Assembly: GCF_040954835.1 (NCBI RefSeq)
Contig: NC_090700.1
Location: forward strand, 16,659,501 to 16,723,500
DNA from: Lepisosteus oculatus
Lineage: Eukaryota > Chordata > Actinopteri > Semionotiformes > Lepisosteidae
DNA: 64,000 nucleotides
Reading direction: 5' to 3'
How positions within the stretch are numbered: the stretch's first letter is position 1; every line of letters starts with the position of its first letter. Below the pieces are notes generated by a model that was not told the origin of the DNA, searched no databases, and saw only the letters and a list, made by a program, of their open reading frames with translations. Both the position numbers and the translations under genes were made by a program. Positions 25,727-37,900 of the stretch are shown piece by piece.

Positions 25727-28095
25727 AATGTGTTCCAATTGATGGGCAAAGATACTGTACATGCAGCCAAATGCGCTATTATTTGTGCATTTTCACAGTG
25801 AAAAATATAATATGGACAAATACATTGATAGTGGGCTTGACAAGGCCAAAGTCATATAGAATAGAATTAATTAAATAAAAACTAAACAACACAAGGAAAC
25901 GCAAATCAATAATATGTGGGGCCACTGTGGGCAGTAAGAACATCCTGACTGGGATGTTTCACGTATTGCACAATGTTCCCAAATTTTTGTGACTCAATGC
26001 CAGGCCACTCTTTCAAAAGTATTACCTACAGCTGAGTTATGATAAAGGAATTAGTACATGGGAATGGCCTGCATTTTTCATTTGATCTAAGGATTGGCTT
26101 TGAATGTCTTAATCTTGCTCTTCATTAAGACAGTCAGAAATATGCTGCTTCTGCTACTTAGGGTTGACTTTGGAATTCCCTAAATTATTGATTTAGTGAG
26201 AATAAATAATGTGCTGCCTGTGGAAAGAAAATATCATTTTTACTTTTGATATACTGATGTTTTGTTTGCCAAACTAAAGGGTATGAAATGCTCAGCTGGG
26301 ATTTGAGGTTAAACACAACAAGTGCTGGTGCACTACTGCATATAAACCAAGCTGCTGCAATTCAATAATTTAAAGAAACTTGAATTTTACGGGCAAGGCA
26401 TCTAGAATCGTTTTAATTGGATCATTGGAATCCCTAAACAGCTACAGATTCCAGAGGCTGATGACGATTCTTTGGTTGTTGAGGAGAGATGCAAACTTTG
26501 TATAACAATGGTATAAATCTTAATAAAATACTCTATTGTCTGTAGCATTAGTGTTCGAAAATTTAACAGAAAAAGACCTATAGTATATATTAGGCAATGC
26601 TATATAGACTAAAGAAAGAATGTAATTAGCACTTTATAGAGGTTATTGTTATATGAATAAATGATAGATGATAATTGCAAATTGATTCGTTTTGTATTAC
26701 CTTGTTTTATCCATACAAAAAAATAACTCCAGAGTAAAATACATTATGTTCACCTTAGTCCTTCAGGGGTTACAGGTACTCACTCTGATTTCTTTGGAAC
26801 AAAGGGATGCATTCAAGCAAAATTCAATCACATGTAGAAGATTGTATGGAAATAAAATGGTGCAGGGTTTGTCAGTTTTATTGCTTGGATTCCCCTAAAT
26901 CATTTGTACTTGATCTGAATTAATTCCAAATGAGCCCCAGGCATAGTGTGTCTTGGTCATATTGAAAATCCATCATTTGCCATGGAATCTTAAGATAAAC
27001 AATTTGATTAGTGGAGAAAGCTTCCAACTAAATAAAAAAAACCTTTCTCACAGCTGTGCATATTGTGCAGTGCCTGCATACAGATACAATATCATAGTAT
27101 AATTGTATTTTTAAAAGAATAAACAAAACCTTGGATGTGCAGAATGATATTGCTTATCCAGCATATGACTTGGAGATGAAGGTCTTCATTCAGGAGAACT
27201 GCAAAACGTTTTATATTTTGGTGTTAGAAAAACCAGCATTGATAAGTACAGTACATTTCAAACTATAATAAACTTAAAATGTACACAGTAACTTATAAAA
27301 CCTACAATTTACATAATAAAATAAAATTTCCTGTTATGCACAGCACCATAATTCCATCAATTTTTTCAATTCAGAACGAGGCAAAAAAAAACACCTGGTG
27401 ACCTGAAATGGCCCTATGAATTGCAAACAAACAGGCTTGCAAATACATCTCTTTTAATTCAATAGAAATATTGGTCTCGACTTGAGAGACAGTTTTGTCG
27501 ACAAATACTACTTGTTAACTCAGGATGCAGATAACATTGGAACATTTCTGCAGTGAAATGTCTGCCGTACAACCTGCTTGTACTGTACGTCGCATCATAT
27601 TAGTCATTACAGTGACTAGTGAGCAGGAAGGGCCGCTTCATGTCGTGCCAGGTCTCGGTCTCACCCTTGGCTTCGCGACAACAATGCTGTCTATATAGTA
27701 CTTTTGAAATTTGTAAAATGTTTCTATAGTGTCAATGAATTTATTTTGTTACTGAGATTTCATAACCAGTCTGAAAAGTCAGGACTGCAGTTCCCCTTTA
27801 AAAGTTTGTGCTGCTGCTTGTCAGTTTTCTTGTAGAGCCCTTTATTAGTTTAGGACAAACACCTTCAATACAGTACTTTAATCTTGGAGGGGTGTAAAAC
27901 AGCGATATCAGTGAGGATCAAAAGAGCAGTGGAGGCTTGCGGGACTACAGCCGAGAGTATGTTTTATTTGCAAAATAAAAAGAAAATGGTTGAACATTTA
28001 ATTTAAAAATGAAAATGAGCACATAATACTGTATGTACTGTACTAACATTGCTGTCTGCAAATTCCAGTACATATTACACATAGGAATGAGGCAT
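25727..28095. other. Gap between convergent genes, nothing recognised
   Basis: AT-rich sequence between the slc46a3 3' end and the stoml3 3' end. It probably includes part of the stoml3 3' untranslated region, whose end could not be placed. Confidence 0.4.
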
Positions 28096-28310
28096 CAAGG
28101 TTTCTCCAGTCATAGCTGGGGAAGAAGGTGCACAGACCAGCCCTTTGATCATGGGGATACACCTTGGAGGGAAAATTTGGAAAAGCCAAACAAACCCGAT
28201 CCAGCATTTTTGGGGGGAAATGGGAGAAGCCTGGAAAAACTGGCAACAACCTGCACAAATGCAGAGAGACCTTGCAAACTCCACAGAGATGTACAAATTT
28301 TATTTCTCTC
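28096..28310 (+). repeat. Diverged dispersed fish repeat
   Basis: Weak similarity to the 'tccattttct' family: 'gaagcctggaaaaactgg', 'caacctgcacaaatgcag' and 'ttgcaaactccacagagatg' correspond to the 3' half. Old and heavily altered copy. Confidence 0.4.
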
Positions 28311-28995
28311 CCCATACGGCATAAAAACTGAAAAAGAGTCAGGGTAAAGCTTCTGAGCTAGCTGTATGTAAGACATCTTTTCAAAGGGATAATTGTCTGT
28401 GCAGTGACAGCCAGTCATTTGCCTGCATTGTTAAGATGGTGAGTTAACCTGACAGCTCTCAATAGAGTTAAAATCTAGCTAATTAAATATTCTGTATTTA
28501 ATTACAAGGGGTACTGTTCATGGAAATGCAGAAAATAAATAAGGAAATGGTCCTTAGCTTTTTGTTTTGAATGCCAGGTTTGGCAAGACTGCTTCAGATT
28601 AGATTAGCGGATCTGAGCAGCTGTAGGGAAGTCGTATTCTGTGGTAGACATTAGTCAGTAGAAATATTTTTAAACTGTACACAGCCAATTTCATAAAATG
28701 AAAGTAAACTGAAATTCCCATATAATATTTCACATCTTCGGTGAAGGACCACTCCTAACATGCCATTCAGACAGAGCTCTCAAGAGTTTCTGAGTGTCAG
28801 GTTTGAGGGCCAGTACTGTAAAGTAAACAGTGAATGTAAAGTACAGTATAATAAAGGTAAATTAGCTTATTTAATAACAATTATAAACAATTCCCAGTGT
28901 CTCTTAGTTTTCATGAGCGAATGTAATCATTGCTCTCCTTTTCATTTCTGTCCTGCTGGCTATGCCCAGGGTGTCCCAGGCTTGCCTGCTTGGCT

Positions 28996-31900
28996 TCACT
29001 TTCCCTTAGAGAGGAAGGTCTGCAGTATGTCCACAGGCAGCGGGAAGACAATAGTGGAGTTCTTTTCGCTGGCGATGGTGGTGAGGGTCTGCAGGTAACG
29101 GAGCTGCAGGGCAGAAGGGGACTCAGAGATGACCAGCGAGGCTTCCTTCAGGGCCCTGGACGCGTTCATTTCTCCCTCGGCTGCGATCACCTAGAGCAGA
29201 AGAGACGACGTCAGCGAACACAGGACATGCTGCTCGCGAGGACATCCCCCGGTTGCTTGCGACAGGGTCTGTTTTGTCGGAAAAGTTACATTTCCAGCTG
29301 GTTCAAATAAAGCGGATCAAGGTGCAAATACTGTGGTGGATTATTTATATCAAGGTTGATTTTGGTTGCTGCTTTAAAGAGTGATGAAAAATGAAAACAG
29401 AATGAAAATTAAAGACGGTTTCTGATGAACAACAATATAACAAACATCCTTGGCCAAACTGTTAGGCATCATGCTGTCAGAGGACAATGATTTCTACTAG
29501 AATCCTAATTTAATCTGCTAAGAGCAGTCTTGATTTAGTACAGGAGTCCAGGTTAGAGACTAGATTGTAGATTAAGTGGCAGGCAATCCAGGATGGACTA
29601 CTATTACAGATGGACTGCCACTAGAGGAAGATAAAGTCCCCTATTATCTGTAACAAATGTCACTGATGATTGTTATTTGATTAAATTATTAGTGAGGAGT
29701 GTCTGTACGCATACAGTACTCAAAAGGGCTAAGGGCTTGCTTGGGGTGTGTACAGTGGTTGGGTTGTTAGAGTAACAGACTATATTTTTGTTGAGCTTTT
29801 TCTATCATAAAGCATCCTTCTCTAATTCTGAAGTCATTGTGGTCTTGAAATGTGCTCAGACCCTTCAAGCTACCTTACTTAGGCTGGAGTCTGGTATATT
29901 TCCCAGATCTTGAACATACTGTACATAAAACACAATATCTGAACCCCATGCCTAATGTATAGTGGATTTTTATCCTCCCTCACTATGAATCATTTAGATC
30001 TTAGAGTCTCCAACATACAACCATCTAAACGTATATAAAATGTTGCCCTCTCTCCACTGTGCCTCTGTGTTGTTTGTCACTTTCAAATATTTACCTGGTT
30101 GCACTTTTTTTAGAAAAAGCCCTCTTATCAAAAAACCTACCAACTGCAGTAAAACATTTAATGTGTTGCATGTAAACAGACATAGTAAAGCTTTGTGTAG
30201 ATTAAACAGAAGATACTCTGCACCAGAGTATTGCCAGAAAATTGCAAAACGCAAGCAAATTCATCTGGAGGGAGGAGTTGATAAATCTTACATAAAGTAC
30301 ACTAATTATGGCATTAATACTACCAGAAGAGAATAACTAAATATTTTAAATAATGTCTCCTCACCTCCAAACAGTAAGAAGAACTGAATGGCTTCTGTTT
30401 GACTTAACTGTTGAAGTGCAAGTACTTGAGCAACATAAATATTTTAATCATGGTTCTGATGGGAACTTCAGAGAACATGGAGACCTGCAGACATATTCCA
30501 CCGGCATTTCCAACTGTCATAGTGAACTTTTCCCCTGTTGTAGAGTTCACAATGTCTGACTGGTGGATTAAAACTGTGGAGGAGAGGTGCATCTCTTACA
30601 GACACCACCTGCAGGTGTCACATCCCACATTCCTCCCCTAGAGGGTGCTCCACTACTCCCATTATTAGTCCTGTGATTGTTGACATGGGTCACAGAAGAC
30701 TGATGTCATGAATCAGGTTCAAACCTGTGACATCTGGATGTAATGAGCCAGTGCCATTGGAAGCTGAATAAACAGTTTAACTTGGGACAGGAGCTGTCCT
30801 GGGTTTTATTTCTACCTTGGCTCTGGCCTCCCGGGTTGCCTCTGCCTCAGCAGCCATAGCCCTCTGCAACTGAACAGGCAGTTTGACATCCTTGATCTCC
30901 ACACGCTCCACCTTGATGCCCCAGTTATCTGTGGCTTCATCCAGGGACACCTAGAAATGGAACAGATACCAGAAGCATGAGGGGCAGGAACTGACCACCG
31001 CCTTGCAAGGGATCTACAGTGTGGTGTAATGGGATGACAATGCTTTGTCACTAAAGCCCAAGCTGCTGTGAGGAGATATGATTTCACTGGTGACACTGGA
31101 CAGAAGGTTCGAAATTGTGTCAAGACTTATGTTAGAGAGGGAGGTGTCTTCAGTGCCTTCAATTTTCTTTTTCACCAGTGAATTTCATGTCATCACTAAT
31201 AAAGCAAACTGTATTTCCAAATGTAAGGTAACACTTTGGTATCTAAATATAATACTACTAGGCTAATGATGACATACAACTTCACAAGTTGTGTACATGA
31301 CACATGGCTCCCCCAGGCTTAAGCTACCACAGAACATAGATTGAAAGAGGATAAGATCTCTCTGATGTGACCTGAATAAAAATAACAGCCTATTTTTCTC
31401 CAGTAAAAATATGAAAAAACAAAGTGTTTCCTCAGATTTAAACTCTCCTTCCACAGAAGCTATGTGAAAATGACTCATTCATCTTGCTCAGCAATAAACA
31501 ACAACCACCAACACAAGCCCGTTGTGTTTTCAACAGTTGAAAAATGACTTTGTGTAAATTAATATTCATTCACAAATAAAATGTGTAATTGTTTTTATTC
31601 TGGATTTCAGGGAGTGGACCCAATACACATTTCACAATTTACTTGTATTCTTAAGTGTTTTATAGTTATTCCGCATTTTTCATTTCTGCTATATACAGTA
31701 AATTAAGAACTATATGTATTTGTATATTTGTTAAATAAATCTTTAAGTATCAAATTACATAGGCTTAGATTTTTTTAAAAGATTAGCATTTTTTAAAAGA
31801 CCTACAGAATGCTCTGCCATTGTGAGGTCATCATGACATCAAGGTTCCAATCATCAGAAAGTCATGACTGGAACCTAAACCAGGCATTTGCATTCTTGCT

Positions 31901-34900
31901 TTTACAGAGTGAGGATGGAACTTCGGTTCTGTGCAAAGTTACTGCTGGCTTTTGTCCTTACAACGGTAGGACAATACCCACTGTACAAATATGGGTTGGT
32001 TCCATATGTTGAAGAGGACAAGCTAAACATTGTTCTGGTTGAAGACCCAGAAGAATCTCTTGTGCCAAAACCTGAGGAAGAGATCGCACCAGCAGGGCAA
32101 AACCCACTGGATAAGAATGGATCCCCTCAAAATGAAGGAGAATTAAATATCATTCTGGTTGATGATGAGCCTGTCTTACTTGTACAGGAGGAAAAGGTGA
32201 AGACAGAAAGTGAAGGCTTGGAAATTCAACACCAAACTGTTGAGGACATGGATGAGAGTAGATGGGTATTCTTTTGGAAAATGCCAATGTTTGGAGGAAT
32301 AACTGGAGAACAGCTGATTGTACTAATAGACTACATTGGGACGGCTCACTGTTTATACTGCCTGCTGAGATGGGCAAAGAGACGTCTCACAGTGAGACAG
32401 GTAACACAAAGCCTTAATTGCCTAAACTATTCAAAATACAAAGGAATCTGAAGTCAGATTTATGGTGACTTGTATTGTTTTGGTATAATTTTATTTTCAG
32501 CTAGGTAAATTTAGTTTCACGATGATAAATATTGTTAAGAAATGCCCAACTTAATTGCCTCAGGATTGGGCTGGAGTACAGTAGGTACAGCATGTAATTA
32601 GATGTGGCCATTTTGTAAGATTTAGTGTCTTATTTGTCCTGATCCCCGTTCTTGTTTGTCTCTTTCAGGCTGAAAACCCCCAGAACCCCTCAGTGCTGTG
32701 CAGATGCTGCAAGAAGATGGAAAGAGGGAAGCAGCTGAGAGAGAAGAAGAAAAGAGCAAAATGCCAAAAGATTTAAATGAAGACATGGACTGTCACTGTT
32801 AAAGTTATTATTAATGTTTAATAAATCTTCTATATACATTACAATTGTGCTTGATCTTTTTTTCTACAGATTTATTCCAAAAAGATGTCCTGTATAAATC
32901 ATGAACTACCTATATGTGTATATTTGTTAAATATTTCTTTAGGTCTTAGATTTAAAAAAAATCATGAGCATTTTTTAAAAGACCTACAGAATGCTCTGCC
33001 ATTGTGAGGTCATCATGACATCAAGGTTCCAATCATCAGAAAGTCATGACTGGAACCTAAACCAGGCATTTGCATTCTTGCTTTTACAGAGTGAGGATGG
33101 AACTTCGGTTCTGTGCAAAGTTACTGCTGGCCTTTGTCCTTACAAAGGTAGGACAATACCCACTGTACAAATATGGGTTGGTTCCATATGTTGAAGAGGA
33201 CAAGCTAAGCATTGTTCTGGTTGAAGACCCAGAAGAATCTCTTGTGCCAAAACCTGAGGAAGAGATCGCACCAGCAGGGCAAAACCCACTGGATAAGAAT
33301 GGATCCCCTCAAAATGACAAAGAAGGAGAATTAAATATCGTTCTGGTTGATGACGAGCCTGTCTTACTTGTACAGGAGGAAAAGGTGAAGACAGAAAGTG
33401 AAGGCTTGGAAATTCAACACCAAACTGTTGAGGACATGGATGAGAGTAGATGGGCATTCTTTAGGAAAATGCCAACGTTTGGAGAAATAACCGGAGAACA
33501 GCTGATTGTACTAATAGACTACATTGGGACAGCTCACTTTTTATACTGCCTGCTGAGATGGGCAAAGAGACATCTCACAGTGAGAAAGGTAACAGAAAGC
33601 CTCAATTGTTTAAACAAATGATGCTACAAAATAATAAAATATGCCCCTCTAATTGCTTCAGTTTTAGGTTGTGTGTGAGGTGGGGGAGGGGGTGTGCATA
33701 ACTACATGTGGTAATGTTGAATGGTTTAGTTTTTTATTTGTCCTGATCCCTGTTTTTGTTTGTCTCTTTCAGACTGAAACCCCCCAGAACCCCTCAGTGC
33801 TGTGCAGATGCTGCAAGAAGGTGGAAAGAGGGAAGCAGCTGAGAGAGAAGAAGAAGAAAAGAGAAAAAAGCAAAAAGATTTAAACAAAGACATGGACTGT
33901 CACTGCAGTCATTGTTAAAGTTATTATTAATGTTAATTAAACTTTCTATATACCAAATGACTATGTTCACTACTGAATTTATTTCTCAACATTTAGACTT
34001 AAGAAAAGAGTAAAACATCACAAAATGGAAATATATGTATTCATTATTTTATATACAAGCTTATAAAATCTATTCCCCTAGGTGGTTGTTACATACATAC
34101 TGTACTATGCCACTGTGCTGCCAACAAAATTTCTGTTTCTTTATTATTTTAGGCGCAAACCATGGTAATGCTTCCACTGTCTTGATCACCCTAAGTAGTA
34201 TAGTGTTTAATCTTTTTCAATTTCACAGCACAACATACTAACATTTAAATTTTGTTTAAATATTATAAGACAAAGAATAATAAGCCCGAGTGAGCAGTGA
34301 GTATGTTATTATTCAAAACCCTGAAATTGTAGTATTCAGGGATAGAGTTTGCCACATCATGTAAAAACAAAAAAACCCATTTGCTTTAAACCGACTTTTT
34401 AAATCAAAACCGCTTTTACCCACAGCTGCTACCAGCCACAATGTGACTGAAAGTGCAGCTATATCTGAAAGGGAGTGATTGCTTTAAGACAGTACCTGCA
34501 TGCTATGGGAAATCCCTTCCCGATCGGACAGCAGCTCAGAAAGGTTCTTAGTTCCCAGAACATTCCTCAGTGTGGTCTGAGCCAGCAAGCGTGTGGAGAA
34601 GTCAGCGTCAGTCACATTGGCAACCGAGGAAATAGGGGAATTCACTCGGAAATACACCACACCATCCACAGACACTGTCACGGAGTCTTTAGTCAGGATC
34701 TAAATGGCAGCAGAAGACAATGGAATCAAAGCATTTATTAAGTCAAGTGAAGTTACTACCAAAGCCAAACGGACCATCTACTGTATAAATAGTAGATGCC
34801 ATTTCATTGCCAGCAACTACTGCTGCACGCCGTCCTGTTGTACATTTGATAAATAAACTTTGATTTGATAAATGGATACCTATCACTCCTCATTCTTCAT

Positions 34901-37900
34901 AATTCATTCTTACTTAATTATATTTTCTATTTTGTCCAGACTTCTCATCTTCACTATTTTATTTTTACTAGACATAAAACAACATGATACAGTAATCTCG
35001 ATATTTAATACTTAACATATCATCCCCCTTTTTTAAAATGTGTGTTTATTTTGCTTGTTAACGTTTGGCCCTTTAGCTTTGATGAAAAGTAATACGTCCA
35101 TGCAAACAAAGGTCACTGGATTGCTGTGTGATTGTGTAAGAGTGAAATAAATCAGTACCTCTTGTGGAGGAATGTCAAATGAAACTGTTCTCAAATCCAC
35201 TTTCCTGAAGGTATCTGTGCATGGTAACACAAAGAAAAGACCTACAAAACAAAGAAACAACAAAAAAATTACATTTCTTGCATCAGTGGTCAATGCTGGT
35301 ATCATTACTATTTACCAGAGGAAATATCAATATACTGTACTATTCCCCACATACCATATGTAACCTCTGTAAGTCTCAGACCCCAACCAAGCACACATTT
35401 AAACAATCTTCAATGTGCAATGATGCCTATAACAGTGACACTATCTAAAAAAACTGCTTCTGAATGATAAGAAAAGCAGTAAATTAAGGTTAGCTCAGTA
35501 ACAATCACTAAAATATCTGCAATGCTCGACAGAAAGATACGGAAACAAAAACGTCTCAATCCACATTTTTGCGCATACACTGTACAGTCCATGATGCTTA
35601 GACTTTATATTGTAGATGTAAAAAGTATGGACTGAGAAGTCATACAGTAAGTCTGTAGTGTTGTGATTGCAGATGGAGCTTTTTCATACTTTCACCCATG
35701 ACTCACTGCAACTAAAGCACTTAGCTCCCACTCCAACCAGGAGGGGTGTTCACGCTGAGTTAGAAAGATGCTGCACTTGAAATGTTATAAAAGGGCATTT
35801 TCTGCAGAAAAGAAGGAACAAAAACATGAAATGACACATATAAAGTAAATATGGCCTTTTTTGTCTTGGATGGTACAATTCAGGAGCTGAAAAATCACAT
35901 TTAGTCACAGATTTTTGTTTCAATTCACATTTAGATCATGCTGCTGTCAGTGTCATGTATGGCACTGTTTTAGCATCAGCCACTTATGTCTCACCTGGCC
36001 CCTTTGGTTTCCGAGAGGTGATGCGTCCCAGTCTGAAAATGACGGCTCTTTCATACTCCTGGACAATCTAAAATAAAAACAGCATTGGAATCAACCACTC
36101 GTTTTGCTGGATCTCTCTGGATGAGCCTAAAAAAATCTATCCAAAAAGCCAAATTGAAGTCTTATAGGATGATATTTCATATTACAACAATAAATAACAG
36201 CCATTCAGCAAAAAATAATACATTTTAAATTATGTGTGAAATCTTTAGTCAAGTGATTTTTAGTAAACTGCTATAAACAGATTGAATACTACAGTAATTA
36301 TAATTGTGTCCTATCTTGTGAAATCTTCTTATTTATTGTTGTAGTCTTCTTATTTATAGTTATTGTCATCCTGTAAAGCGCTTTGAGAAGTCACCTTTAA
36401 AGACGCTATATAAAATAAAGTTTATTATTATTATTAGTATATTAGATGAAAAATGTCAGACTCAGGCTCATACAGCCAGCGGCCATATCACCCTGCAACT
36501 CACAACTGGCAACCCACTGAAGCTAAGCAGGTGTGAGCCTGGTCAGTACCTGGATGTGAGACCTCCAGGGAAAAACTAAGGAAGAGGTGTTAGTGGGGCC
36601 AGCAGGGGGCGCTCACCTGCAGTCCATGTGGGTCCTAATGCCTCAGTGTAGTGATGGGGACGATATACTGTAAACAGGTGCCGTCCTTTGGATGAGACGT
36701 AAAACCGAGGTCCTGACTCTCTGTGGTAATTAAAATCCCAGGGCATTTCTCGAAAAGAGTAGGGGTGTAACCCCGGCGTCCTGGCCAAATTTCCCATCAG
36801 CCTTTATCAATCATGGCCTCCTAACAATCCCCCTCTCTGAATTGGCTACATTACTCTCTCCTCCCCACTGATAGCTGGTGTGTGTTCTGGCGCACTATGG
36901 CTGCCGTTGCATCATCCAGGTGGGTGCTGCACATTGGTGGTGGTGGAGGGGAGTCCCCATTACCTGTAAAGCACTTTGAGTGTAGTGTCCAGAAAAGTGC
37001 TTTATAAGTGTAAGCAATTATTATTATACGACTTACCCTTAAACATAAAAATATGGAAACTGGCAAGGTTAAGATCACTAGAAAAATAGAGAGGATAACC
37101 AAAATCCAACCACAGCATCCCAGTCCGTTATTTTCCTCCCCTTAAAAATGGGAAAGAAATAAACAGAATAAATAATTAATCATAAATCACATGATTACAT
37201 TAAAGCTGTGGATAAAAATGTGAAATATTAATGTAAAAATGTCACAGCATTTCTAAAGTGGCAAGATGGAAACAGGATACTCTGACATTGTGGTTAGCAG
37301 TATCTAAAAGTAACCTCTGTTAGGGATAGTGCTGGAGGCTGATCTTTTGTTGAAAGATGATCATGAAGCAGGAACTCTCACCTCGCTCAAACTTCAGATT
37401 CAAACTCCTAAAACATTTCTTTCTTATGGTCTGACATTCTTTTCCTTCCCTTCCATCCTTTCCTTCTCCTGATCTGATCTTATATGGTGTGTTTCTGGAC
37501 TGTTGTTTGACACTTAATCATTTACGCAGAACTTAATTCACTAAAGATAAACCAGGGTTAACTTTATAATTGCTTTGATCACAGACTCTGGATCCTCTAT
37601 ACAGTAGCTCAGCAAACAAGCTCTGAAGCTGGAAATGTTGACACTACCAGGTGTTACACTTTATCTAGTCTTAGACACCTCCATTGACACCTTCTTCAGC
37701 CTGTAACAATATTTTAAATTAAGCTCCTTGTCTAGCAAGGCTTACTGTACTGTATGTATATTTGTACATATTATTTGTACATATTATGTATATTTCTTTA
37801 AGTTGGTCAGACACATTAATTGTAACTTTAAGCCTTTTGCTATGATGCGATTTATAGCACTGAGATGTGCATGAATTGTAACAGAAATACTTTACTTGAA

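Noticed and set aside
28760-29310. Plus-strand frames over 28.8-29.3 kb
   Set aside because: They are shadows of the last stoml3 exon, which matches the stomatin family on the minus strand.
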